Shown here in pieces: positions 26,134 through 35,776 of a stretch of DNA of 64,000 nucleotides. Under the pieces are notes generated by a model. It had not been told where the DNA came from and did not search any database. It saw only the letters and a list, made by a program, of their open reading frames with translations. Within the stretch, counting starts at the first letter, position 1. Every line of letters begins with the position of its first letter. The translations under genes and the position numbers were made by a program. The DNA comes from Nocardia acidivorans NBRC 108247. Its GTDB lineage: Bacteria; Actinomycetota; Actinomycetes; Mycobacteriales; Mycobacteriaceae. The stretch lies in contig NZ_BDAW01000002.1 of the NCBI RefSeq assembly GCF_001625085.1, forward strand, positions 88,468-152,467, read 5' to 3'.

Positions 26134-27612
26134 ATGCCTTCAAAACCGACGACGCGATGGCAGGTCAGCGGCTATCGCTTCCTGGTGCGCCGCATGGAAC
26201 ACGCCCTGGTCCGCAGGGACGTGCGAATGCTGCACGACCCGATGCGCTCACAATCGCGGGCGTTCGGCGTCGGACTCATCCTGGCGTGCGTCGCACTGGC
26301 GGGTTGCGGAGTGCTTGCTCTGCTGCGACCGCAGGACAAGATCGGCTCCAACAAGATCCTGCTCGGCAAGGACACCGGGGCGGTCTACGTGGTCATCGAC
26401 AATGTGGTGCATCCGGCGCTGAACCTGTCCTCGGCGCGATTGGCGGCGGGCGAGGCCGCCAAACCGGCGACGGTGAAGGAATCCGAACTCAGCAAGAAGC
26501 CGCGCGGGCAGCTCATCGGGATTCCGGGCGCGCCCGCGACGCTGAACTTCGAATCCTCGAGCAATGGGCGCGGATGGACCGTCTGCGATGTGCTGGCCAA
26601 TGACGGCAGCCGGACGCTCACCACCTCGGTGCTGGCGGGGGATCCGGTGTTGGGGGAGAAGGCGTCCGCGCTCGAGTCCGGCCGGGCGCTACTGGTGCAG
26701 GGGCGCGATCACACCTATCTGATCTACGACAATCACCGCGCGCGGCTGGATATGAACGATCGCGCGGTGGTGGACGCCCTCGATATTCGCGGGCACACCC
26801 CGCGGCCGATCAGCGAGGGACTGCTCAACGCGATTCCCGAGGTGCTGCCGATCGTGCCGCCGCAGATCGCGAATGCCGGTGCCGCGCCGAATTATTCGAT
26901 CGGCGACCATCGCATCGGGGATGTGGTGCAGGTGCGCACCGACAGCCGGAACTATGTGGTGCTGGCCGACGGTTTGCAGCCGGTATCGCCGCTGACCGCG
27001 GATATCGTGCGCAATGCGTATCGGTCCACGGCCACCGATGATCACATCGCACAGGCCGATCGCACCGGGGCGCCGGTCTCCTCGGCCTTGCCGGTCTCGG
27101 ACTATCCGGATAGAGCGCCGAGCATGGTGGAGGGCAAGGATCAGCCCGTCGACTGCCTGGCCTGGCAACCGGTCGGGGCGGCCGACAAGGCCGACGGCAG
27201 CAGGCACGCGGATCTGACCGTGCTCACCGGCCATGCGGTGCCGATCCCGGATCGCGCTCGGCTGGTGCCGCTCGCGCAGGCCGATGGCAATGGGCCGGAA
27301 GTGGATTCGTACTACATGAAACCCGGCGCGGGCGCGTATGTGCAGACCACCGGATTGGAACCGGACAGTCAGCGGCGGGACAGTCTGTTCTTCGTCTCCG
27401 ATTACGGGGTGCGCTACGGCATCAAGGATCTCGAGGCCGCGAAAGCCCTCGGTATGGACCCGGAGTCGGTGCGGCCGGAACCCGCGCCCTGGCCGATCGC
27501 CGGATTGCTGGCTTCCGGTCCGACGCTGAGCCGGGAGGCGGCCATGGTGGCGCACGATGGCGTCGCACCCGATCCGAACCCGGCGGCGGAGCCGGTCAAG
27601 AGGCAGAACTGA
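26134..27612 (+). CDS. eccB: Type VII secretion protein EccB
   Basis: 492 residues. It opens MPSKPTTRWQVSGYRFLVRR, then MEHALVRRDVRML, the EccB start. One membrane helix (FGVGLILACVALAGCGVLALL, ~48-68) precedes the large periplasmic domain with LLGKDTGAVYVVID. The Cys in the helix is part of the TM segment rather than a lipobox. It bridges membrane complex and periplasm. Its gene order and orientation relative to mycP, eccD and eccC match ESX-4. Confidence 0.95.
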   Translation: MPSKPTTRWQVSGYRFLVRRMEHALVRRDVRMLHDPMRSQSRAFGVGLILACVALAGCGVLALLRPQDKIGSNKILLGKDTGAVYVVIDNVVHPALNLSSARLAAGEAAKPATVKESELSKKPRGQLIGIPGAPATLNFESSSNGRGWTVCDVLANDGSRTLTTSVLAGDPVLGEKASALESGRALLVQGRDHTYLIYDNHRARLDMNDRAVVDALDIRGHTPRPISEGLLNAIPEVLPIVPPQIANAGAAPNYSIGDHRIGDVVQVRTDSRNYVVLADGLQPVSPLTADIVRNAYRSTATDDHIAQADRTGAPVSSALPVSDYPDRAPSMVEGKDQPVDCLAWQPVGAADKADGSRHADLTVLTGHAVPIPDRARLVPLAQADGNGPEVDSYYMKPGAGAYVQTTGLEPDSQRRDSLFFVSDYGVRYGIKDLEAAKALGMDPESVRPEPAPWPIAGLLASGPTLSREAAMVAHDGVAPDPNPAAEPVKRQN

Positions 27613-27616
27613 GGGT

Positions 27617-27672
27617 GTGGACCCGGCCAAAAGCATGCCGGGATGACGGGTGGGGCATGCCGGAATGACGGC
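27617..27672. repeat. Dispersed hairpin repeat between convergent eccB and mycP
   Basis: Carries CCCGGC-CAAAAGCAT-GCCGGG (27622-27642) followed by GATGACGGG and a second GCATGCCGGAATGACGG copy. The same CCCGGCCAAAAGCATGCCGGG hairpin occurs at 61929-61949 in this window. It lies between two convergent stops, where it could act as a bidirectional terminator or REP-like element. Confidence 0.7.
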
Positions 27673-27677
27673 GGAAC

Positions 27678-29105
27678 TCAGATGTCGTCGGGTTTCATGC
27701 CGAATTTGCGGCGCAGGGGGAATGAGGCCAGGAAGCCCAAAACCAGGAGTAGGCCCACGATTCCGGTGCCGATGAGTGCCACATCGCGGGCGGTGTTATC
27801 GGGCGCGGGGGGCCGGGCGGGGAGTGGGAGTTGTTTGTCCCTGGCGGCGCCGGGTTGTTTGGGCGGCAGGTTTTTCGGGACCTCGGCGGTGAGGGCGGCG
27901 ACGGGATCGACCGCGCCGTAACCGATATAGGGATTCCAGCCCTCGCCGGGTGCGTGCGCGGTGGCCTCGATGCGCTTGATGATCTCATTGGCGGGCATAT
28001 CCGGGAAGCGTGAACGCAGCAGTGCCGCAACGCCGGAGACGTACGGCGCCGCGAAACTCGTTCCGCTGTACCGGTTCAGCTGACCCTGATTGGTGAATTT
28101 CGCGGTGGTGAGCCCGGGTCCGCGCGGATCGAGGGAGATCACCTCCTCACCCGGTGCGGCCACACCCACCCACGGGCCGGGGACGGTGAATTTGGAGGGC
28201 TGGCCGAAGGCGTCGATGGAGCCCACCGAGAGTACGTACTCGTCCCACCAGGCCGGGGCCACATACGAGGTGATGTGGTTCCAGAGGTCCGCGTTCGGAT
28301 GCAGCGGGTCGATGCCCGGATTGCTCGCCTTGCAGGTGTCGGTATTGCCCGCCGAGGTGACGATGACGACGTCCCGGTCCACGGCCGCGTACCGTACCGC
28401 CGCGCCGAGCATGCCCATCTCGGTGCTCTCGGGTTCTCTTGTGGGACAGGCGACCAGGGAGATATTGATGACGCGCGCCCCGGCATCGGCGGCGCGCCGA
28501 ATTGCCGAGGCCAGCGCGGAGATCTTGCCGTAGCCGTCCGGGAAATCATCGGGGCCTTTATCGCGGCTCGCGCCCTCCGCCTGGTAGAGGGCGCTGGTCT
28601 GGCGGATGGTCATGATTCGCGCCTCCGGCGCGACGCCCGCGAAGCCCTGGCCCGGTTCCTGTTCCGCGGCAATGAGTCCGGCGACGATCGTGCCGTGTGC
28701 GTCGCAATCCTCGGTGCCGTCACCGGCATTGGCGACGTAGTCGCCGCCCGGGATCAGCCCGGGCAGGCGCGGGTGCGGCGAGACACCGGTATCGATGACC
28801 GCCACCAATTGCCCTGCACCACGGGAGAATTGCCAGGCGTGCTCCAGGTCGAGGGCTCGTTGCGTCGGTGGGATCGTCGGCCCGTCACCGCCCGCCTGCG
28901 TGCTGATACAGGGGGAATTGGCGGGATGCTCGGTCTTGCCGGGCGGGGCCGCGGGACCACCCGGCGGCAGCAGCCCGGGATTGATCGCCGGTGGCCGATC
29001 CGCCCGCGCCACAGCGGGTTCCACACTGAATGATGTCAGTGCGGCAAATGCCGCACCCGCGGCGATGGCACGCAGACTCGCGGCGCGGAATCCGGTGCTG
29101 GTCAC
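27678..29105 (-). CDS. mycP: Mycosin, T7SS-associated subtilisin-like serine protease
   Basis: 475 residues from GTG. The signal peptide is SLRAIAAGAAFAALTSF. Peptidase S8 catalytic triad: Asp in VAVIDTGVSPHPRLPG (~residue 105), His in DCDAHGTIVAGLIA, Ser in YSGTSFAAPYVSGVAALL. A C-terminal membrane anchor (LIGTGIVGLLLVLGFLA) is followed by a short cytoplasmic tail. Mycosins dock on the T7SS membrane complex and are needed for its stability. It lies 73 bp downstream of eccD in the same direction. Confidence 0.95.
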   Translation of the reverse strand: MTSTGFRAASLRAIAAGAAFAALTSFSVEPAVARADRPPAINPGLLPPGGPAAPPGKTEHPANSPCISTQAGGDGPTIPPTQRALDLEHAWQFSRGAGQLVAVIDTGVSPHPRLPGLIPGGDYVANAGDGTEDCDAHGTIVAGLIAAEQEPGQGFAGVAPEARIMTIRQTSALYQAEGASRDKGPDDFPDGYGKISALASAIRRAADAGARVINISLVACPTREPESTEMGMLGAAVRYAAVDRDVVIVTSAGNTDTCKASNPGIDPLHPNADLWNHITSYVAPAWWDEYVLSVGSIDAFGQPSKFTVPGPWVGVAAPGEEVISLDPRGPGLTTAKFTNQGQLNRYSGTSFAAPYVSGVAALLRSRFPDMPANEIIKRIEATAHAPGEGWNPYIGYGAVDPVAALTAEVPKNLPPKQPGAARDKQLPLPARPPAPDNTARDVALIGTGIVGLLLVLGFLASFPLRRKFGMKPDDI

Positions 29106-29178
29106 CGGGCTGCCCGTGGCCGCCGTGCGATATCGGCGGGGCTACCGAATCGCCCGGCGCGTATCCGACCGCCGTGCT

Positions 29179-30624
29179 TCACAACCCGCGCACCAGCGAA
29201 TACAGGTCGGTCACCCAGAACACCAGCGGCACAACGGCGGCCACGAAGGCGTATTCGAGCAGTTCCACCGCCCGGCGCATGGGCGGGGTGGCCTGCTGGC
29301 GCGGGACGATGATGCCCAGCACCAGCGCCGCCACCAGCAGCACCAGGGCCGCCCCGAAGACCGTGAGCGGCTGACGGATCAGGAAGGCCGCGCCGCCCAA
29401 CAGGATCAATAGGATGGCCGCGCCCGCGGCGATGAGCACCACGGCCTGTTCGGCGCCCGCGTAGGTGCGGCTGCGGAACATGAGGACGGCGGCGCAGACC
29501 AGGGCGAGCGCCAGCCCCGGCCAGCACACGCCGTCGGCGTTCGGATCGGTGGCGGCTACTGTGCCCGCGACCACCACCAGCGAGGTGGCGGTGACCAGTC
29601 CGGCCAGATATTCGCGTGCCCGTTCGGATTTGGCGCGCAGCGCCGGCAGGCTCGGCAGGGCGCGATGGTCGTCCGGATCGTCCTCGGTGGGATCGATCGG
29701 GGTGCCGGGTGCGGGCACCGGCGGCAGCGGTAGTTTCGCCAGCAGCATGGAAAGCCTTGGGGCCAGCGATAATCCGGCCAGGCCGAGCGCGGCCGCGCCC
29801 GCGCCGACGGCCTTGGTCGGCAGGTGTGTGAGCAGGCCCACCAGCGCCGCCGGTATGAGATACACCGCGAGGGTGGTCGCGCCGATGAACAATCCGAGGC
29901 CGACACCGCTGACCCGCCAGGCGAGAATCGCTGTCGCACCGGTCAATACGGCGCCGAGCAGGAGGTTGGCCCAGCCGTAGTGATCGGGTACGAACAGCAT
30001 CCCCGCGCTGAAAGCGGTGGGCAGCGCGCAACCGCCCAGGACGAGCGCGCTCCCGGTATCGCCGTACATGCGGGCCAGGACGGTACTCGCCACCACCAGC
30101 AGCAGCGCCACGAAGAGCGCCACCGCGCCGCCGACCCACCCGGGCACCGCATCCGGTGCGGCCAGCAGACCGAGGCAGCCGGTCAGCATGGTGAGCACCG
30201 CGAGCACCGACCCCGTCAGGCGTGCGGTACGGGGCGTCCAGCCGCGGAAATGCTCGGCATCGGCAATGGCGACGTTGTACATGATGTCGTCGAAGAGCGG
30301 GGTGGGCGCGGTGTGCTCGGCGCTCTCCAACATGAGCAGTTCGCCGTCGCGCACACCCTGTTCGGCCAGGCTCAGCGAATTGGAGAGCGGCGGCTGCCCG
30401 ATGCGGGCCAGCACCCATTCGTGTGGTTCGAACTGCTCGCCGTCATTGTCGAAGTCATTGGCGAGGCTGTGCTGGGCGACCATATCGACCACGCTCGGAA
30501 TGACCAGGGCGACCGGCACATCCACCGGAATGGCCATATCGACCTGGGTGTGTTTGGCGAGCAGGGTGACGCGGGCCAGATCCGGCGCGCGGACGATTCC
30601 GCGAGCGTCGTCCACATGTGTCAC
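29179..30624 (-). CDS. eccD: Type VII secretion channel protein EccD
   Basis: About 481 residues. An N-terminal ubiquitin-like domain (ARVTLLAKHTQVDMAIPVDV, ~15-95) is followed by eleven membrane segments that I can count, ending VPLVFWVTDLYSLVRGL. EccD forms the bulk of the inner-membrane pore assembly. The GTG at 30624 after GGGGGCACC is preferred for family length; an ATG at 30666 and further upstream extension are possible. It is divergent from eccC, so the two share a promoter region. Confidence 0.93.
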   Translation of the reverse strand: MTHVDDARGIVRAPDLARVTLLAKHTQVDMAIPVDVPVALVIPSVVDMVAQHSLANDFDNDGEQFEPHEWVLARIGQPPLSNSLSLAEQGVRDGELLMLESAEHTAPTPLFDDIMYNVAIADAEHFRGWTPRTARLTGSVLAVLTMLTGCLGLLAAPDAVPGWVGGAVALFVALLLVVASTVLARMYGDTGSALVLGGCALPTAFSAGMLFVPDHYGWANLLLGAVLTGATAILAWRVSGVGLGLFIGATTLAVYLIPAALVGLLTHLPTKAVGAGAAALGLAGLSLAPRLSMLLAKLPLPPVPAPGTPIDPTEDDPDDHRALPSLPALRAKSERAREYLAGLVTATSLVVVAGTVAATDPNADGVCWPGLALALVCAAVLMFRSRTYAGAEQAVVLIAAGAAILLILLGGAAFLIRQPLTVFGAALVLLVAALVLGIIVPRQQATPPMRRAVELLEYAFVAAVVPLVFWVTDLYSLVRGL

Positions 30625-30753
30625 CCTGGTGCCCCCAAACGGTTCGGTGCGATACCCGGTCCGCATAATTGCTGACCAGACTGTACGGCATAGCGGTCGC
30701 CGGCCGTACACTGAGCCCGCAATCCTGACCTTCGAGGGGGGCTTCAGCACGCG

Positions 30754-33700
30754 ATGAGCACCGTCCGTTTCCAGCGCCGTCCACGCCGAGAGATTCCGCG
30801 CTCACCGGGCGGTGAGGTGACGCTACAGCCGCCGCCGGAGATTCCCCGCAATATTCCAGCGAACCTGTTCGGCAAGCTCATGCCGGTGGTCATGGGCGTC
30901 GGCATGCTGGGCATGGTCGTCCTCATGTTCACCTCGGGCAGCGGTATCGCCGGCAATCCGATGAGCCTGATGTTCCCGATGATGATGGTCTTCTCCATGG
31001 TCGGGATGTACGCGGGTCAGGGCGGTAAAGGACAGAAGGCCGCCGAGGCGAACGAGGATCGCAAGGACTATCTGCGCTATCTGGATCAGGTGCGCCGCGA
31101 TGTGCGGGAGACCGCCGGGCAGCAGCGCGCCGCGGTGGAGTGGAGTCATCCCGAACCCGGGCTCATCTGGATGCTCGCGGGCACCACGCGCATGTGGGAG
31201 CGACGCCCCGGCGACAAGGATTTCTGCCATGCCCGCATCGGCCTGGGCAGTCAGCGATTGGCCACCCGGCTGGTGGCCCCGGAGACCGGTCCGGTGGAGG
31301 AGCTGGAGCCGATAGCCGCGGTGTCGCTGAGGCGCTTCGTCAGGACCCATTCGACGGTCCCGGACCTGCCCACCGCGCTCGCGGTGAAGGGCTTCGCCAG
31401 CGTGCAGCTCACCGGGGACCGGGCACAGGCCCGCGATATGACGCGGGCAATGCTACTGCAATTGGCCATGTTCCAGGGGCCGGATCAGGTACTCATAGCC
31501 GTCGTCTGCGGACCGGACACCGCCCGCGAATGGGAATGGGCGAAATGGCTGCCGCACACCCAGCATCCGGACTCCCAGGACGGCGTGGGCAGTGCGCGCA
31601 TGGTGTACGGATCGATTCGGCAGGCACACGCCGGACTGGCTCCGCTGCTGTACAACCGGGCGCGGTATTCGCGCAATCAGCCGCCCAATCCGAACCTGGT
31701 GCAGATCGTGTTGGTGGTGGACGGCGGACTGCTCGAGTCCGAGGAGGATTCGCTGCGGGAGAACGGGTTCGAAGGCGTCACCATTGTCGATCTGTGCGGT
31801 TACGCACCGCGATTGTCGGCCTCGCGTGGGATTCAGATGCTGGTGGAGCACGGTGAGTGCGCCGGGCGCGGGCCGTCCGGGGCCATGGAGCGGTTCGCGG
31901 TCATCGACCGGATCACCGCGCGCGAGGCCGAACAGGCCGCGCGGCGACTCGCACCCTATCGGGCCCCCGCACAGCGCGCGGGGGAGTCCGCAGGCGAAGA
32001 GGGCGAGGTCATTTCGAGCTGGTCGCAGCTGCTCGGTCTCGGTGATATCGGCGCCTTCAATCCCCAGAGCGCCTGGCAGCCGCGCTACGGGCGCGAACGC
32101 CTGCGGGTGCCGTTCGGCGTCGGTGCGGATGGGCTGCCGGTGGTGCTCGATATCAAGGAGGCGGCCGAGGGCGGTATGGGGCCGCACGGCTTGTGCATCG
32201 GCGCGACCGGTTCGGGCAAGTCGGAATTCCTTCGGACGCTGGTGCTTTCGCTCATCGCCACGCACTCGCCGGATCAGCTGAATTTCGTGCTGGTGGACTT
32301 CAAGGGCGGTGCGACCTTCCTCGGCCTGGAAGGGGTCGCGCATGTGGCGGCCATCATCACCAACCTGGAGGAGGAGGCCGATCTCGTCGAGCGCATGCGG
32401 GACGCGCTCGCCGGTGAGATGAACCGCAGGCAGGAGGTACTGCGGGCGGCAGGCAATTTCGCCAATGTGTCCGAGTACGAGAAGGCGCGTGCGGCGGGGG
32501 CGGATCTGGATCCCCTGCCCGCGCTGTTCGTGGTGCTCGACGAATTCTCCGAATTGCTGTCCCAGCACCCGGATTTCGCGGAGCTGTTCACCATGATCGG
32601 GCGGTTGGGGCGATCGCTGCACGTGCATCTGCTGCTGGCGTCGCAGCGGTTGGAGGAGGGACGGCTCAAGGGGCTGGAGAGTCACCTGTCCTATCGGATC
32701 GGGTTGAAGACCTTCTCCGCCAATGAATCCCGGCAGGTCCTGGGCGTACCGGATGCCTACAACCTGCCCGGCAATCCCGGTGGCGGCTATCTGAAGTCGG
32801 ACTCCGGGGAGATTGTGCGTTTCCAGTCGGCGTATGTGTCGGGGCCTTATATCGGCGTCGGTTCGCAGCGGGAGGTCGCCGAGGACGCGGTCGACGGCGA
32901 TATCGATGTCATCGCCCGGCCTTTCACCGCCACCCAGGTGGATTTCCGTGCGGCGGACCGTATCCCGCTGCCGGTTCAGCTCGGTGAGGTGGAGCAGCCG
33001 CCGGAGGCCGATCAGGTCTCCACGCTGCAGATGCTGGTGTCCCGGGTGCGCGAGCACGGGCGGCCCGCGCACGAAATCTGGCTGCCGCCACTGGATGACG
33101 CGCCCACCCTGGACCAGTTGGCGCCGCGTTCGGTGCTCACCGGGGATTGGAATCCCATCGCCACCCTGCGCGCGCCGATCGGCATTGTGGACCGGCCCTA
33201 CGATCAGCGGCGCGATCCGCTGGTGGTGGACCTGTCCGGATCGCGCGGCAATGTGGCGGTGGTCGGCGGGCCGCAGTCGGGTAAATCGACGGCGTTGCGG
33301 TCGCTGGTCATGGGAATGTCGTTGACGCACACCGCCGAACAGGCACAGTTCTATCTGCTGGACTTCGGTGGCGGCACCCTGATCGGCCTGCAGGGGCTGC
33401 CGCACGTCGGCACCGTCGCCAGCCGGATGGAGGGGGACAAGGTGCGGCGCACGGTCGCCGAGATGGTGACCATTGTGCGGCAGCGCGAGGCGCGATTCCG
33501 GCAGCTCGGCATCGAATCCATGGCCGAATTCCGGCGATTGCGTTCGGTGGAGCCGGGGACCAGCGCGGCCGCGCAGGGGGCCCAGGAGGATCAGTTCGGG
33601 GACGCCTTCCTGGTGATCGACGGGTACGGCACCTTCCGGCAGGAGTTCGAGGCGCTGGAACAGACCGTCATGAACCTTGCGGTGCAGGGTCTTTCGTACG

Positions 33701-34773
33701 GTGTGCACGTGGTGATCTCGCTCGCCCGCTGGCCGGAGGCGCGGCCCGCGCTCAAGGATCAGATCGGCACCCGGATCGAATTGCGGCTCGGCGATCCGAT
33801 GGACTCCGATCTCGGGCGCAAGTTCGCGGCACTGGTTCCGCAGGGCCGGCCCGGCCGCGGTATGACCGCGGATCTGCTGCACATGCTCACGGCCCTGCCG
33901 CGCGTGGACGGCGATCCGAATCCGGCGACCCTGGGAATCGGTGTGGCCCAGGCTGTTTCGTTGATCGCCGAGCGGACCCCCGGGCGGCCCGCACCGCGCG
34001 TGCGCATGCTGCCCGCGCGCCTGCCGCGGGAGGAGTTGCTCGCCGTGGCGGGCACCGGGTCGATTGATCCGAGCCGCCCGACACTGCGGTTCCCGATCGG
34101 TATCGATGAATCCGCGCTGGCCCCGGTGTATCTGGACTTCGCGACCAGTCCGCACCTGGTGATCATCGGAGATTCGGAGAGCGGGAAGACCACACTGCTG
34201 CGCTCGGTGGTCCAGTCGATCTGCGCGACCAACACCCCGGATCAGGCGCGCATCATCATGGGGGACTACCGGCGCACCATGCTGGGGACGGTTCCGGACG
34301 GCTATCTGGCCGGATACGGTTCCACCGCACCGCAATTCACCCGGCAGATGGCCGATCTCGCCGCGTATGTCACCCAGCGCATGCCCGGCCCGGATGTGAC
34401 GCCCCAGCAACTGCGGGACCGCTCCTGGTGGAAGGGGCCCGAGCTGTACGTCATCGTCGACGATTACGACCTGGTCGCCACCGCCACCGGGAATCCGCTG
34501 CACGCCCTGGTCGATCATCTCGCGCACGCCCGCGACCTCGGCTTCCACCTGATCATCGCGCGCCGCTCCGGCGGTGCGGGCCGCGCCCTCTACGAGGCCA
34601 CGCTCAACCGCATGAAGGAGCTCAACTCCGCGGCGCTGATCATGAGCGCCAGCCGCGAGGAGGGCATCCTCTTCGGCAACACCCGCCCCTCGCTCATGCC
34701 CCCGGGCCGCGGCACCTACGTCACCCGCTCCGGCGAGGACCTCATCCAATTGGGCTGGTTGCCACCTGCCTGA
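30754..34773 (+). CDS. eccC: Type VII secretion motor ATPase EccC (fused EccCa-EccCb)
   Basis: 1339 residues. Two N-terminal membrane helices (LMPVVMGVGMLGMVVLMF and MSLMFPMMMVFSMVGMYAG), a DUF domain, then three FtsK/SpoIIIE-type ATPase modules. Their Walker A motifs are GATGSGKSE (483-491), GGPQSGKST (838-846) and GDSESGKTT (1139-1147). All three P-loops are intact. It recognises WXG100 C-terminal signals and drives export. The single-chain form is the ESX-4 arrangement. A GAGGGGGG ribosome site lies about 17 nt before the ATG. Confidence 0.97.
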   Translation: MSTVRFQRRPRREIPRSPGGEVTLQPPPEIPRNIPANLFGKLMPVVMGVGMLGMVVLMFTSGSGIAGNPMSLMFPMMMVFSMVGMYAGQGGKGQKAAEANEDRKDYLRYLDQVRRDVRETAGQQRAAVEWSHPEPGLIWMLAGTTRMWERRPGDKDFCHARIGLGSQRLATRLVAPETGPVEELEPIAAVSLRRFVRTHSTVPDLPTALAVKGFASVQLTGDRAQARDMTRAMLLQLAMFQGPDQVLIAVVCGPDTAREWEWAKWLPHTQHPDSQDGVGSARMVYGSIRQAHAGLAPLLYNRARYSRNQPPNPNLVQIVLVVDGGLLESEEDSLRENGFEGVTIVDLCGYAPRLSASRGIQMLVEHGECAGRGPSGAMERFAVIDRITAREAEQAARRLAPYRAPAQRAGESAGEEGEVISSWSQLLGLGDIGAFNPQSAWQPRYGRERLRVPFGVGADGLPVVLDIKEAAEGGMGPHGLCIGATGSGKSEFLRTLVLSLIATHSPDQLNFVLVDFKGGATFLGLEGVAHVAAIITNLEEEADLVERMRDALAGEMNRRQEVLRAAGNFANVSEYEKARAAGADLDPLPALFVVLDEFSELLSQHPDFAELFTMIGRLGRSLHVHLLLASQRLEEGRLKGLESHLSYRIGLKTFSANESRQVLGVPDAYNLPGNPGGGYLKSDSGEIVRFQSAYVSGPYIGVGSQREVAEDAVDGDIDVIARPFTATQVDFRAADRIPLPVQLGEVEQPPEADQVSTLQMLVSRVREHGRPAHEIWLPPLDDAPTLDQLAPRSVLTGDWNPIATLRAPIGIVDRPYDQRRDPLVVDLSGSRGNVAVVGGPQSGKSTALRSLVMGMSLTHTAEQAQFYLLDFGGGTLIGLQGLPHVGTVASRMEGDKVRRTVAEMVTIVRQREARFRQLGIESMAEFRRLRSVEPGTSAAAQGAQEDQFGDAFLVIDGYGTFRQEFEALEQTVMNLAVQGLSYGVHVVISLARWPEARPALKDQIGTRIELRLGDPMDSDLGRKFAALVPQGRPGRGMTADLLHMLTALPRVDGDPNPATLGIGVAQAVSLIAERTPGRPAPRVRMLPARLPREELLAVAGTGSIDPSRPTLRFPIGIDESALAPVYLDFATSPHLVIIGDSESGKTTLLRSVVQSICATNTPDQARIIMGDYRRTMLGTVPDGYLAGYGSTAPQFTRQMADLAAYVTQRMPGPDVTPQQLRDRSWWKGPELYVIVDDYDLVATATGNPLHALVDHLAHARDLGFHLIIARRSGGAGRALYEATLNRMKELNSAALIMSASREEGILFGNTRPSLMPPGRGTYVTRSGEDLIQLGWLPPA

Positions 34774-34864
34774 TCCACACTGACAGGAACAGGAACGCGC
34801 CCCGGCATCGACCGGCCGAACCAAACGCTCGCCGAACTGGGCCACATCCCCTGAAAACGACACG

Positions 34865-34901
34865 GTCGCCGCAACCTCTCGATCGAGAGTGTTGCGACGA
34901 C
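34865..34901. terminator. Bidirectional hairpin between convergent eccC and WXG100 genes
   Basis: Long imperfect stem: GTCGCCGCAAC (34865-34875) pairs with GTTGCGACGAC (34891-34901) with one mismatch. The centre is a perfect palindrome CTCTCGATCGAGAG with one bulged T. The location between two converging stops suits a two-way terminator. No clear T-run is seen on either side. Confidence 0.55.
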
Positions 34902-34955
34902 CGCATGAACCCGCCCTATTGCCGGGGCGCGCTCGGCTTGTATTGCCTGGGGTGG

Positions 34956-35258
34956 TCAGAACAGGCCCGCGAGGGCGATGTCCTTGGCCTGGAGTTCGGC
35001 ATTGCCGGTGCGGACCAGGGTGCCCGCGCCCGAGAGGGTGGCGTTGAGCTGGGCGACGTGGGTGTTCCACATGCGCTGCATATCGGCGAAGGCCTCGTTG
35101 GTCGAGCCCTTCCAGTTGTTGGTGACGAACTCCTCCACGCTGCGGTGGAAGGCTTCGAGCTGATCGCGAATGTGCTCGGCCCGGCGGATGACCGAGTTGG
35201 CGCCGTCGGCGACGCCTTCGAAATGGGCGGAGATGACCTGGCCGTTGGCTGCTGCCAT
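34956..35258 (-). CDS. WXG100 protein, second of the esx pair
   Basis: 100 residues, the classic WXG100 length. Two helices are joined by the NNWKGSTNEAFADMQ turn with the WxG motif (W49). No C-terminal YxxxD/E export motif is obvious, so export probably depends on its partner. AAAGGA precedes the ATG. It is the second gene of a two-gene unit, 45 bp after the first WXG100 gene. Corresponds by position to ESX-4 EsxT/EsxU. Confidence 0.9.
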   Translation of the reverse strand: MAAANGQVISAHFEGVADGANSVIRRAEHIRDQLEAFHRSVEEFVTNNWKGSTNEAFADMQRMWNTHVAQLNATLSGAGTLVRTGNAELQAKDIALAGLF

Positions 35259-35303
35259 GGTGGTGTCCTTTGTCGTCGGGAGGGATGAGGGCCGGACCGG
35301 GAA

Positions 35304-35633
35304 TTACACCGGCGGCAGGTCGAGGCTGGAGATCTGCGCGTTGATCTGCGACTTGTAGTCCTGGTCGTGGTCCTCGTACTGCGAGCCGACCTTGATCAGA
35401 TTCTCGGCGGTCTGCATCAACTTGTCGTTGAGCTTGTCGGCCTGGAAGTAGTACCGCTCCATGAAGGCGTTGAAGGCATCCCGCGCCCCACCCTGCCAGT
35501 TCGAGCCGACCGTCATATTGTCCTCATCGCGCTTGAGGTCGGCGATGGCGTGCATGAGCATGTCGTGGGTCTTCTTGAACTCCTGGGCCTTGGCCTGGAT
35601 GAGCTCATTACTGGCTTCGAATGCACCGGCCAC
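35304..35633 (-). CDS. WXG100 protein, first of the esx pair
   Basis: 109 residues from GTG, chosen because GAGGAGG lies 6 nt upstream; the frame is open further. VAGAFEASNELIQAKAQEF forms helix 1, GSNWQGGARDAFNAFMERYY contains the WxG turn (W44), and the tail EDHDQDYKSQINAQISSLDL contains a plausible YxxxD/E-like signal region. It probably heterodimerises with the product of the next gene and is exported through the adjacent ESX machine. Opposite in direction to eccC, unlike M. tuberculosis ESX-4. Confidence 0.9.
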   Translation of the reverse strand: MAGAFEASNELIQAKAQEFKKTHDMLMHAIADLKRDEDNMTVGSNWQGGARDAFNAFMERYYFQADKLNDKLMQTAENLIKVGSQYEDHDQDYKSQINAQISSLDLPPV

Positions 35634-35776
35634 GGTGCCTCCTCTCGATTCGTGCGGACGACCTCTACAAGATTGGACGAGGGTCATAGCCCGACGGTTC
35701 CACCCCTGTTACAGCAATTCGCCAGCACACTACCGAAGGATTGGTCCCGCTGACCAGTGCGTACGTCACACGAGGA

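Noticed and set aside
26281..26345. EccB as a lipoprotein because of AGCG in its membrane helix
   Set aside because: The Cys lies inside an internal helix ~65 residues from the start after a cytoplasmic N-terminus, the normal EccB topology rather than a cleavable lipobox.
31453..35070. 1205-residue open frame antisense to eccC
   Set aside because: It mirrors the eccC codon pattern, shows no family motif, and eccC has three intact P-loops on the other strand. GC-rich third-position shadow.
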